A stretch of DNA of 64,000 nucleotides from JAUIAI01 sp049680625. Its GTDB lineage: Bacteria > Pseudomonadota > Gammaproteobacteria > Burkholderiales > Burkholderiaceae_E. The stretch's first letter is position 1; every line of letters starts with the position of its first letter. The notes beneath the pieces are model-generated. The model was not told the origin of the DNA. It made no database searches and saw only the letters and a list, made by a program, of their open reading frames with translations. The position numbers were made by a program, and so were the translations under genes. The DNA is taken from positions 1 through 64,000 of the forward strand of contig JBAUID010000027.1 of the NCBI GenBank assembly GCA_049680625.1. The letters are read 5' to 3'. This document shows, piece by piece, positions 16,877 through 25,377 of this stretch.

Positions 16877-18901
16877 TCACTCCTGTGTCGTTGCCTGGAA
16901 ACTCTGGGTTTGAATTTCGATTAGTAAATCGCCCTCACCGACTTGCTGACCTTGCGCCAAATGAACGGCGGTCACCGCCCCGTCGGCACCCGCGCGCAAA
17001 TCGTGTTGCATTTTCATTGCTTCCATCACGGCCAGCTTATCCCCCTGACTGACAATATCCCCGGGCTGCACCAGGACGTCCACCACGATACCGTGCATTG
17101 GCGCAATCACACGACCGCTGTCAGCAGCATCCTCAGCAGTCGAAAGACCGTCTTGGCTGAGAATCAGCTCAACAACCCGGCCCGCTTCACACAGCTGCAA
17201 TCGCCCGCCGCTTAAATGAGCAAAACTCACCGAGTGCCGACGCCCAATCACCGTCATGCGGGCCACACCCGGGTCAAGCTGTACATCGCTGACATCAAGC
17301 GCCTCATCATCACCGGCGTTGTTAATTACAATCAGGTAGCTGTGCGCCGTGGCTGGTCGAATCTTGACGACGTGGTTTTGCTGCGCACAATCAAATTTGA
17401 ATACGCTCCAGATCGGATCACCGCTGGACCAGTTCAGCAAAGCGGCCGGCACGGCAAGACTGTTTTGCAACGCCACCGACCGCGCGTTCGCAAACATCAG
17501 GGTAGCGGCTATCGCCAGCGTGGGATTGTCAATCGCTGGCGGTGCCAGATCGTCGTCACTAAACTCTTCAGTGATGAATGAAGTTGTCGCAAGGCCGTCC
17601 GCAAAACGCCGGTTCTCCAGGATATCGATCAGAAAGCCACGATTGGTTGTCACCCCGAAAAGCTCGGTTTCCTTCAACGCGTGGATCAGGTTCAGCCGCG
17701 CCTGATCCCGGGTATTACCCCAGGCAATAAATTTAGCAAGCATCGGGTCGTAAAACGGCGAAACCACCTGACCCGCGTCGATACCGCTATCGACCCGGAC
17801 ATCGTCATCTTCAAATGGCTGCCAGCGCTCAATCACACCGGTTGATGGCAGGAACCCTGCAGCGGCATCTTCGGCATACAGCCTGGCCTCCATTGCATGG
17901 CCTTGCCATTCGACATCGGACTGCGAAATGTCGAGCGCATCACCGTCGGCAACCTGCAATTGCATTTGCACAAGATCCAGGCCGGCGACCATTTCAGTCA
18001 CCGGATGCTCAACCTGCAGGCGGGTATTCATTTCAAGAAAGTAAAAAGCGCCTGTTTCGTCAAGCAGGAACTCAACCGTGCCCGCACCCTGGTAGCCAAT
18101 ACTTCTGGCTGCTTCAACGGCAGCCCCACCCATGGCAGCCCGCAAAGTATCGGTCATTACCGGACACGGCGCTTCTTCGACAACCTTTTGGTGACGGCGC
18201 TGAACGGAACAGTCACGCTCACCCAGATGAATCACGTTGCCGTGGTGATCGGCAAAAATCTGGATCTCAACATGACGGGCATTCACAATCGCTTTTTCAA
18301 TGATGAGCCGCTCAGAACCAAAGGTATTCATTGCCTCGGAGCGCGCAACCGATAATGCATCAGCCAGACCACGTTCTTGCTCAACCAGCCGCATGCCGCG
18401 CCCGCCGCCACCGGCCGTCGCTTTGACCATCACCGGGTAACCGATCCGGCTGGCCTCGGTCGCCAGATGCGCATCGTTCTGATCGTCACCTTGATAACCG
18501 GGAACACAAGGAACCCCGGCTTCAATCATCCGCCGTTTTGCCGCTGCTTTGTCTCCCATGAGTTCAATTGCGAGTGGATCGGGGCCCACAAACACCAGAC
18601 CGGCCTCACGAACGGCGATCGCAAACGCGGCGTTTTCAGATAAAAAACCATATCCCGGGTGAATCGCCTGAGCGCCCGACTCAGCAGCCGCCTGAATAAT
18701 CCGATCGATGTGCAGGTAAGACTCACTCGCCGGCGCCGGCCCAATGAGCACCGCGTCATCGGCAACCCCGACATGGGGTGAACTCGCATCGGCTTCGGAA
18801 TACACGCCAATTGTTCTTAACCCAAGAGCACTTGCGGTACGCATAATGCGCACCGCAATTTCACCACGGTTGGCAACCAATAAAGACTGAAAGTTTTTCA
18901 T
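16877..18901 (-). CDS. Biotin-dependent acyl-CoA carboxylase alpha subunit (biotin carboxylase + BCCP)
   Basis: This 674-residue subunit carboxylates its own biotin with ATP and bicarbonate. In order it has a biotin carboxylase N-domain (GEIAVRIMRTASALG), an ATP-grasp with the Gly-rich loop TAGGGGRGMR (about residue 160-170), the C-domain with FLEMNTRLQVEHPVTE, a BT-like linker, and a C-terminal biotinyl domain with EAMKMQ (biotinyl Lys630). Length and architecture fit propionyl-, methylcrotonyl- or geranyl-CoA carboxylases. With the AtuA-like gene downstream, a geranyl/citronellyl-CoA type substrate is plausible but not proven. It follows the carboxyltransferase gene by 25 bases. ATG start. 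Confidence 0.92.
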   Translation of the reverse strand: MKNFQSLLVANRGEIAVRIMRTASALGLRTIGVYSEADASSPHVGVADDAVLIGPAPASESYLHIDRIIQAAAESGAQAIHPGYGFLSENAAFAIAVREAGLVFVGPDPLAIELMGDKAAAKRRMIEAGVPCVPGYQGDDQNDAHLATEASRIGYPVMVKATAGGGGRGMRLVEQERGLADALSVARSEAMNTFGSERLIIEKAIVNARHVEIQIFADHHGNVIHLGERDCSVQRRHQKVVEEAPCPVMTDTLRAAMGGAAVEAARSIGYQGAGTVEFLLDETGAFYFLEMNTRLQVEHPVTEMVAGLDLVQMQLQVADGDALDISQSDVEWQGHAMEARLYAEDAAAGFLPSTGVIERWQPFEDDDVRVDSGIDAGQVVSPFYDPMLAKFIAWGNTRDQARLNLIHALKETELFGVTTNRGFLIDILENRRFADGLATTSFITEEFSDDDLAPPAIDNPTLAIAATLMFANARSVALQNSLAVPAALLNWSSGDPIWSVFKFDCAQQNHVVKIRPATAHSYLIVINNAGDDEALDVSDVQLDPGVARMTVIGRRHSVSFAHLSGGRLQLCEAGRVVELILSQDGLSTAEDAADSGRVIAPMHGIVVDVLVQPGDIVSQGDKLAVMEAMKMQHDLRAGADGAVTAVHLAQGQQVGEGDLLIEIQTQSFQATTQE

Positions 18902-18926
18902 CGAAGATTTGTCATCTCATCAGGCC

Positions 18927-20549
18927 TTATAAACGGGCAATGCCAAAACTGTTTGGCCGCAGGCTGCGATGCTCGGCCTCTCGGCTGGTTTCCAGCCCAA
19001 AAGCCAATACCCTGCGACTATCGCGTGGGTCGATAATGCCGTGGTCCAGCAGGCGCCCTGAGGTGTAGACGGCGCTTTCCTGGCTCGTGAAGTGCTCCAC
19101 CAACCGCGCCCGCTGTGCTTCCAGGGCGGATTCATCAACCGCTTCACCGCGCCGCCTGGCGGCAAAGCGCATGACTTGATCCATAGTCGTTGCTGCTTGC
19201 TCGCCGCCCATAACCCCCGAGGTTGAGTTGGGCCATGCAAACAGGAAAGTCGGCTCATAGGCGTAACCCGCCATTCCGTAATTGCCCGCACCGTAACTGG
19301 CACCAATATACAAGGTGAACTTTGGCACCCGGACATTGGCCACCGCCTGAATCATCTTTGATCCGTGTTTGATCATACCGGCCTGCTCATAGGCTTTGCC
19401 GACCATGTAACCCGTGATGTTCTGAAGAAAAATCAGCGGCAGATCTGCCTGGTCGCATAACTGAATAAACTGCGCGGCCTTGGTCGCACCATTGGTATCT
19501 ATCGGCCCGTTGTTACCAATAATGCCGCAGGCGTGACCGTAGATCGCGGACTGTACACAGACAACGGTGGCACCGTATCGAGGCTTGAAGTCTTCGAAAT
19601 CAGACCCGTCAACAAGGCGCGCAATGACTTCACGAACATCGTAAGGTTTACGATAGTCAACCGGCACAACACCGGCTAACTCATCAGGTGAATAAAACGG
19701 CTCGGCAAACTCACCCAATGCGGGCAACTCGCAACGTTTGTTCCAGTTCAGGCGCGCAATCAGCGCCCGGGCGTGACGTAACGCGTGTTCATCATCATCA
19801 GCCAAAAATTCCACCAGGCCAGATGTTGTTGCATGCATTTCAGCCCCGGCGAGTTCTTCTTCGTCTGCAATTTCACCGGTGGCTGCGCGGACCAGCGCGG
19901 CCCCACCCAATGATGCGCGGCCCCGCCCTTTCACCCCGATAACGTAATCGCTCAGCCCCGGGTAATACGCACCACCCGCGGTGGACGGCCCGTGCAAGAC
20001 TGAAACTGTTGGTATACCCGCAGCCGACAACTGAGCCAGGCGACGAAACATACCACCACCGTTTGCCCACCCCTCCACTTGATAAGTGAGCAGGTTGGCA
20101 CCGGCGCTTTCGACCAGTTGAATAAACGGAAGCTTCAGGTCGCGCGCCATATCGAGACAGCAACGCATTTTTTCACCTGACATCGGCGTACTCGCACCGG
20201 CGTTGATACCGCTGTCGCTGACAAACAGCATACAACGGGTGCCGCTGACATAACCAATACCCGACAGTGCACTCGCACCAGGCACGCTCTTGTCAGGGTC
20301 GGGTTCTCCTACTCTGTAATTCGCCATACCGAACAACTCGAGCCAGGGCATGCCGGGGTCGAGCAGCTGGGCGAGGCGGTTGCGGGGAGTCAGTTGCCCT
20401 CTCTCATCAAAACGCGGTTTACGTCGTTCGGACGCTTGCACAGCACGTTGCTTAATACCCTGGACTTCGTCAATCATCGCCAGCATATCGCGACGATTTT
20501 GACGAAACTCTGCGGACATCGGATTTATTCTCGACTGAAAGCGAGGCAT
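18927..20549 (-). CDS. Acyl-CoA carboxylase beta subunit (carboxyltransferase)
   Basis: This 540-residue carboxyltransferase transfers CO2 from biotin to an acyl-CoA. N- and C-terminal crotonase-like halves are seen: DSGINAGASTPMSGEKM and HGPSTAGGAYYPGLSDYVIG in the first, and FLQNITGYMVGKAYEQAGMI followed by IGASYGAGNYGMAGYAYEP in the second. The last two are typical of methylcrotonyl/geranyl-CoA carboxylases, where Gly versus Phe in the active site distinguishes the two; the NITGYMVG loop carries Gly-Tyr rather than the Gly-Phe typical of MCC. It is the first gene of the operon and starts with ATG behind a hairpin that holds the ribosome-binding site. Confidence 0.92.
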   Translation of the reverse strand: MPRFQSRINPMSAEFRQNRRDMLAMIDEVQGIKQRAVQASERRKPRFDERGQLTPRNRLAQLLDPGMPWLELFGMANYRVGEPDPDKSVPGASALSGIGYVSGTRCMLFVSDSGINAGASTPMSGEKMRCCLDMARDLKLPFIQLVESAGANLLTYQVEGWANGGGMFRRLAQLSAAGIPTVSVLHGPSTAGGAYYPGLSDYVIGVKGRGRASLGGAALVRAATGEIADEEELAGAEMHATTSGLVEFLADDDEHALRHARALIARLNWNKRCELPALGEFAEPFYSPDELAGVVPVDYRKPYDVREVIARLVDGSDFEDFKPRYGATVVCVQSAIYGHACGIIGNNGPIDTNGATKAAQFIQLCDQADLPLIFLQNITGYMVGKAYEQAGMIKHGSKMIQAVANVRVPKFTLYIGASYGAGNYGMAGYAYEPTFLFAWPNSTSGVMGGEQAATTMDQVMRFAARRRGEAVDESALEAQRARLVEHFTSQESAVYTSGRLLDHGIIDPRDSRRVLAFGLETSREAEHRSLRPNSFGIARL

Positions 20550-20610
20550 GGAAGGGGCTGTCTCCTACTTGATAGCCCCGTATATTCGCACGGTATCAAC
20601 TGTTGTCAAT
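20550..20610 (-). promoter_or_regulatory. Leader of the carboxylase operon: hairpin with ribosome-binding site in the loop, candidate promoter
   Basis: Reading the minus strand towards the carboxyltransferase ATG (20549), GGGGCT at 20579-20574 pairs perfectly with AGCCCC at 20559-20554. The 14-base loop contains GTAGGAGA, the only ribosome-binding site for the gene. Its distance to the ATG is 12 bases when linear and much less if the stem forms. Just upstream a perfect -35 hexamer TTGACA lies at 20609-20604, with an AT-rich -10-like stretch at 20587-20581; the -10 match is poor. Regulation through the stem is inference. Confidence 0.4.
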
Positions 20611-20663
20611 CAGGAGCCCGATTCGACGTCAACCACGCGCGATTCGAACCCAGGCATTGGGTC

Positions 20664-20705
20664 GGCGGTTCACGTTTGGCGATTCACATTTGGCGATTCA
20701 CATTT
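20664..20705. repeat. 14-bp tandem repeat, three copies
   Basis: Units of 14 bases (20664-20677, 20678-20691, 20692-20705) read GGCGRTTCACRTTT; the last two are identical and the first differs at two positions. The array lies in the gap between the methyltransferase stop and the carboxylase leader. No function is evident. Confidence 0.75.
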
Positions 20706-20735
20706 GGCAAACCGTATGCCCTTCTGCCAAAAAAT

Positions 20736-21749
20736 CTAAGCGGGTAGCGCAGCCGAAACAATTGAAGTCATCCCCGGAATCATCGGTGCAATGCTCGGAT
20801 TATCAAATCCGGCATTGCTTAGTGTCGCGGCGGCCCAATCGGTGGATACAGATCGGGCGTGCGGATTGAAAGCGGTATGCTGAAACTGCCAAAGTGACGC
20901 CAGCTTAGGGCCACTCCGGTCAGCGTCAACCATGAAGTCGTGGACAATCAAGCGGCCACCGGGTTTCAGCACGTCGGCGGCTTGTTCCACCAGACCGGCA
21001 ATTCGTTCACCCGGTACACTCGAAAAAATATACGACATCAGGACAACGTCCTGACCGTTCGGCCATTGGGTATCCAGCAGATCTCCGGCAAGATAGGTCA
21101 CACGATCTTCAAGCCCGGCATCGGCAACGTATTGCTCACCCAGGTCGGCAACGTTTGGAAAGTCGATAACCGTTGCCTGAAGCTCAGGGTTGGCTTCACA
21201 CATCGTGATCGCGTATGCGCCGGTACCGCCCCCGACATCAAGCATCTGAGATGCATCGCTCATATCAAGCGAACGCGCGAGCGTCCGCGCCGGGCCAAGC
21301 GAGCCGGCATGTTGCGAGTCGGAATACAACTTGGCTTCTGCCGGGTCAGACATCCATTCCGCGTAGGACGAAATTGCGTCTTTCGGCAATGTGTCAGCCA
21401 TTGCGAGATGAACCTGATCGAGCAGTCCATACATTTGGCGATCGACTTGCTGGCTGAGGTAATCGCCAAAGTCGTACTTCGCTCCGGCCACCAAAAACGA
21501 TTCAGCCGCCGGTGAGTTTGCATATTCGTCGTTCGTTCGGGACACCAAGCCAAGGGTGGTGAGCGCAGTCAGCAAAGTGACGGCGCGGTCAGGGTGTATA
21601 CCCATTTTCTTAGCCGCCGCTGCCGCATTGAGCGGACCATCGGCTAAGTGACTAAAAAGATTGAAATGCAGTGCAGTAAACAGGGCTTTTGATGCCATGA
21701 ATCCAAATGCGACTTCTGATACTTCTTCTGCAGTGTTCAGCAAAGGCAA
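20736..21749 (-). CDS. SAM-dependent O-methyltransferase (plant-type/acetylserotonin MT-like)
   Basis: This is a 337-residue cytoplasmic methyltransferase. The N-terminal winged-helix dimerisation domain (about 1-95, AEEVSEVAFGFMASKALFTAL) is followed by a Rossmann methyltransferase domain with motif I LDVGGGTGAYAI (near residue 172) and the acidic VIDFPNVADL loop that binds SAM ribose. A late VLKPGGRLIVHDFMVD segment is typical of this class II O-methyltransferase family. The start is TTG at 21749 with AGGAG 8 bases upstream; the first ATG inside would cut into the dimerisation domain. It lies upstream of the carboxylase operon, in the same direction but separated by a repeat-bearing gap, so co-transcription is uncertain. 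The substrate is unknown. Confidence 0.85.
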   Translation of the reverse strand: MPLLNTAEEVSEVAFGFMASKALFTALHFNLFSHLADGPLNAAAAAKKMGIHPDRAVTLLTALTTLGLVSRTNDEYANSPAAESFLVAGAKYDFGDYLSQQVDRQMYGLLDQVHLAMADTLPKDAISSYAEWMSDPAEAKLYSDSQHAGSLGPARTLARSLDMSDASQMLDVGGGTGAYAITMCEANPELQATVIDFPNVADLGEQYVADAGLEDRVTYLAGDLLDTQWPNGQDVVLMSYIFSSVPGERIAGLVEQAADVLKPGGRLIVHDFMVDADRSGPKLASLWQFQHTAFNPHARSVSTDWAAATLSNAGFDNPSIAPMIPGMTSIVSAALPA

Positions 21750-21959
21750 AACGAGATCTCCTGGGCAGTCGTTGGGGAACCAACAAACTACCGCATTTTT
21801 GACGACGTGACCACTTGCAGCAACCCGGGAAGTGTGAAGTGCCTCTGTTCAAGCCAACAAAATTTCGAAATGCAAAACAAAGCAGACCTGTCGATGCCAG
21901 TGCGAGCAAACAGCAAAACCTCTCGCAAACCATCAGCGTCGGCGCACTCCAGCATCGAT

Positions 21960-22895
21960 TTAATGCGGCATGTCCGTCAAAATATCGAATTGATTGTCGA
22001 TTCGCTTGGACAGATCAATCGGATCACCGACCCCAACTGTTCCAGGGATAACCTGGTAAGCCCAAACCTGGAAGTACGTCATGGTCGCGCCACCAAAAAT
22101 TGTCGAGAAAGCACCGTCGACGGCGTCCTGTCCGACCCCGACACGAATCCGACCCACCCGGGGTACGTGAAAGCGCGCATCGGTGGTAAACCATTTTCCG
22201 CCAACATAAACCTCGGCATAGGCATGGAAATCCATATGGTTTTCAGGATCGGGAAAACCAATATCCGGCAAATGCCCGGTGACATAGCGGGCCGGCAGAT
22301 TAAAAGTTCGATTGAGCGCAATGGCCAGATGGGCAAAGTCGCGGCAAACGCCATAGCCTCGCTGTAAGACGTCCCATGCCGACAAGTCGGGGCGGCCCGA
22401 GAAATACCGATATTCGATATTCTGGTGAATCCATAAACTGATCGCCTGCACCCGTGGCAAACCGTGTTCGATATGCCCAAACTTCTCCCAGGCAAAATTC
22501 GATAATTTGTCCGAATCGCAATACCGGCTAGGTAAGGTGTATCGCAGCAATGACGCCGGCAGTTCAGCAGGCGGCTGCGCCACCCGTGCGCCAAAATCGA
22601 AATTATCCGGTTGTGAAGCAACCGACACAATGGCGTCGTGCCTGAAATAATTTGTTCCCGGTGCGAGCTCCACCCGGGAAACATGATTGCCATGGCTATC
22701 GACAAAGTCTTCCGCGGTAAGACCATTACCGAGTGAAATCGCCTCGAAAAGCACATCAAAGCGCTCATCAGGATGCAGTTTCAGATTAAGCAACAAAGAC
22801 GCGGTGCCCGTCACTTCATAGGCGAGACTACAGCCGACACGGGCTGTGATGTCGAATCTGGGTTTTTCGGTTGGTGATGAAATGATATTTGTCAT
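21960..22895 (-). CDS. Transglutaminase-like cysteine protease family protein
   Basis: This is a 311-residue protein with an N-terminal beta-rich domain of about 120 residues, then a transglutaminase-like domain. The catalytic triad is visible as Cys184 (GYGVCRDFAH), His224 (MDFHAYAEVY) and Asp239 (FTTDAR). No signal peptide is seen. Such stand-alone bacterial proteins are believed to be peptidases or amidases, and targets are rarely known. The start ATG 22895 has AAGAGAG a few bases upstream; the frame extends to a TTG at 22913. It belongs to a run of minus-strand singletons and is followed by a 210-base gap before the methyltransferase. Confidence 0.85.
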   Translation of the reverse strand: MTNIISSPTEKPRFDITARVGCSLAYEVTGTASLLLNLKLHPDERFDVLFEAISLGNGLTAEDFVDSHGNHVSRVELAPGTNYFRHDAIVSVASQPDNFDFGARVAQPPAELPASLLRYTLPSRYCDSDKLSNFAWEKFGHIEHGLPRVQAISLWIHQNIEYRYFSGRPDLSAWDVLQRGYGVCRDFAHLAIALNRTFNLPARYVTGHLPDIGFPDPENHMDFHAYAEVYVGGKWFTTDARFHVPRVGRIRVGVGQDAVDGAFSTIFGGATMTYFQVWAYQVIPGTVGVGDPIDLSKRIDNQFDILTDMPH

Positions 22896-23020
22896 GCGCT
22901 CTCTTGAAGGCAATGAGGAAAGGCGAATCGGACGGGCAATCCGGTCGCATCAGATGCATCGCGCTGATACAACCCAGTTTAGAGCAATAGACGCCGTTTG
23001 GCTAAAGCCCCGCTTATCTG

Positions 23021-23032
23021 TCGCTTAAGCGA
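23021..23032. repeat. Perfect 12-bp palindrome TCGCTTAAGCGA
   Basis: This exact palindrome lies in the 225-base gap upstream of the transglutaminase-like gene. The same gap has a small hairpin GGCTAAAGCC just before it and the long-range inverted repeat GAGAAC...GTTCTC around 23054-23090. It is a candidate operator for the downstream gene; no promoter was identified with confidence. Confidence 0.4.
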
Positions 23033-23120
23033 AAACTGAAAGCGACACCCAACGTGAGAACTCAGGTTTTTGATGCTCAGGCTGTTCTCACCAAGCAAAA
23101 TGCGGCGATTCGTCGACAAA

Positions 23121-24176
23121 CTAACTGCTTTTTACTGTAATACACTGGTCGTGCAACCAGGCAAGCTTGTCCAGCACTATCGGTGACGGTGCAAACGGGT
23201 AGGCGTCGTCGTGACCCAGGCTACGGTTCAAACTATTGGCAAACAATGACAATGGCAACCACTGGGCCAACAGGGCTTTGAATTGTGGCGATGCCTGAAC
23301 CGGGTCAACAAATTTCTGTGACTCCGCTTGCGGATAACCGGAAAACGCAACCTGCCATGATTGCGCGAGTTCAACAGCATCAGCAATATGCATATAGTGC
23401 GCCCAGGTTTCCGCAAAGTCTTCCCACGGATGGGACGCCGCGTAGGCACTCACGTGGTTGGCCTGCCATCCTGGCACCGGCCCGGCCTTGTAGTGTGCCT
23501 TTAACGCTTCCGAGTAGTCCAGGCGTTCGTCCCCAAATCGTTCGCGAAACGACTCGAGCAGGCCTGGGTCGGTCTCTATAAGACGTTGCCAGTAATAGTG
23601 GCCAGACTCGTGCCGGAAATGCCCGAGCAACGTGCGGTAAGGTTCGTCCAGGCCAGTACGTTTGGCAAGTAACGCAATCGGGTCTGCCTCGGTGGCATTG
23701 ATTGTGATCTTGCCGTTGTTATGTCCGGTCAGCACTTTCGTCAACTTGGTCGTGGGCTGCAGAATTTCGAAACTCAGCCCAAGCTGCGTTTCGTTCTCTT
23801 CTTTTGGCACAGCTGGCAGCCCCAATTGCAGAATTGAATATAACCACCGCCGTTTTGCCGCTTCGGCCTATCGCCAGGCGTTGCGATTCTGTTCTTCGTC
23901 CTGATCCGGTATTACCGTTGTCAGCGAGCAGGAGTGACAATAGTTGTCTTCTGATTCTGGCAGGGCAATCCAGTTGCACTTCGCTGCGGTTTCATGATTG
24001 GCGCATAAGCGCCTAGCCGGCTGGCCTGCGGCGGCCGCGTTGGCGTCCGCATTAGCGTCAAACACAACCATCGTTCGCGAAACACTGTCAAAAGCGAGTG
24101 CCGCCCCACAGGAAAGGCAGGCTTCATTCATGAAATAAACGGGCGCCGAGCAGTTATCGCAGGCATACAGCTTCAT
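23121..24176 (-). pseudogene. Zinc-ribbon putative metallopeptidase (COG4307/DUF2248) interrupted by one in-frame TAG
   Basis: The full frame of about 350 codons codes for a known family of putative zinc metallopeptidases. The N-terminal zinc ribbon has Cys6, Cys9, Cys20 and Cys23, and a second CxxC-type pair lies in NYCHSCSLT. The C-terminal part carries GHFRHESGHYYW (HExxH-like HESGH) and the conserved HPWEDFAETWAHYMH. A single TAG at codon 103 (23870-23868) separates the two halves in the same frame, between NRNAWR and AEAAKRR, exactly where the family runs on without a break. All other parts look intact, so the inactivation is recent, a sequencing error, or rare readthrough. The start ATG 24176 is preceded by GGTGA. 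TAG serves as a normal stop elsewhere here (for example livF system 1). Confidence 0.8.
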
Positions 24177-24248
24177 CAAGTTCACCAATTCGATACTGCC
24201 CGAAAGGAACGGGAAGCTTGTTAACCAAACTAATCACCATTAGGTAGT

Positions 24249-25196
24249 TTATACACCAAATACGTTCCAGCCGGTTCGCTGAGTGAGTAACTCCAGCGCA
24301 TGCGTGCCCAGCAATGAGTTGCCATTTGCATTTAGCCCTGGTGACCACACAACAATACTGCCAACGCCGGGAACAATTGTCAGAATGCCGCCGGCCACCC
24401 CGCTTTTACCCGGCAGGCCAACTCTGAATGCAAAATCGCCAGAGCCATCGTAGTGTCCACACGTCATCATGAGCGCACAAATTCGCCGGGCGCGCTGGCC
24501 AGAAATAACCGACTCACCGTTAAGCGGATTAACACCATCATTGGCTAAAAACAGTGCCGCAGCCGCCAATTGCTGGCAGCTCATCGCAATCGCACATTGA
24601 TGAAAGTACACCCCAAGCGTTTGGTCCGCTTCATGGTCGAGGTTTTTGAAACCGCGAATATAGTTGGCCAGCGCGATATTGCGATACCCCGTCTGCATCT
24701 CCGATTTTGCCACCGCCGGATCAATCGCAATCGAATCATCGTCAGACAGCGAACGAACAAAATTCAAAATCTGCGCAATGGCTTCTGCCGGCCGGTGCAC
24801 ACCTAAGATGGTGTCGGTTACAACGATGGCGCCCGAGTTGATAAATGGGTTTCGAGGAATGCCTTTTTCGTATTCCAGCTGGACTATCGAGTTAAAAGCT
24901 GACCCCGATGGTTCCAACCCGACCCGTTTCCAAAGTGCAGAACCCAGTTTGCCAAGCGCCAATGCCAGGGTGAAAACTTTAGAAATGCTTTGGATAGAAA
25001 AAGGCATCTGGGCATCCCCGGACGAAAACATCGCACCATTGACCGTGGCAATTGATATTCCAAACCGCTGGTTGTCGATTTTGGCCAGTTCCGGGATATA
25101 GTCCGCCACCTTGCCCCGATCGGCAACATCGCGAATCTCTTCGGTGATTTCGTCCAGAGCTGACTGCAGGTTCTGGGTACGTGCCGGTAAGGCCAT
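24249..25196 (-). CDS. glsA: Glutaminase A
   Basis: This 315-residue cytoplasmic glutaminase hydrolyses glutamine to glutamate and ammonia. The beta-lactamase-like fold signature SxxK is present as SISK (Ser70, Lys73), followed by the family motifs NPFINSGAI, the YFHQCAIAMSC region and SGDFAFRVGLPGKSGVAGGI. Length matches the family (about 300-310). ATG start. It lies downstream of hutD and the second liv importer in the same direction, separated by 181 bases, so it may be part of an amino-acid utilisation group. Confidence 0.93.
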   Translation of the reverse strand: MALPARTQNLQSALDEITEEIRDVADRGKVADYIPELAKIDNQRFGISIATVNGAMFSSGDAQMPFSIQSISKVFTLALALGKLGSALWKRVGLEPSGSAFNSIVQLEYEKGIPRNPFINSGAIVVTDTILGVHRPAEAIAQILNFVRSLSDDDSIAIDPAVAKSEMQTGYRNIALANYIRGFKNLDHEADQTLGVYFHQCAIAMSCQQLAAAALFLANDGVNPLNGESVISGQRARRICALMMTCGHYDGSGDFAFRVGLPGKSGVAGGILTIVPGVGSIVVWSPGLNANGNSLLGTHALELLTQRTGWNVFGV

Positions 25197-25377
25197 TAGT
25201 TACGCGGGATTAGTGGGGTGAGCGAAGTTTGCGGAGCGAGCGGAGAAAGTGGCAAAAACACAATCAGGGCACAATAAGGGGAAGGCGCACCTGGTGCACC
25301 CGTCGCGCCATCATACGCGCCTGTTTCACCGCAAAGTAATGCTTCACGGACTCCAAACCTGAAATCTCTGGATCCAG

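Noticed and set aside
17815..18303. Long opposite-strand frame inside the biotin carboxylase gene, and similar frames in other genes
   Set aside because: They are shadows of high-GC codon usage; the sense strand codes for full-length conserved enzymes.
20635..20700. tRNA-like T-loop word (GGGTTCGAATC on the minus strand)
   Set aside because: The bases on both sides cannot pair as a T-stem and no acceptor or anticodon arm can be drawn; the region is instead a tandem repeat.
23868..23870. Recoding of TAG as a sense codon
   Set aside because: TAG ends other intact genes here (livF system 1, hutD), and no tRNA or synthetase for recoding is present, so a mutation or error is simpler.
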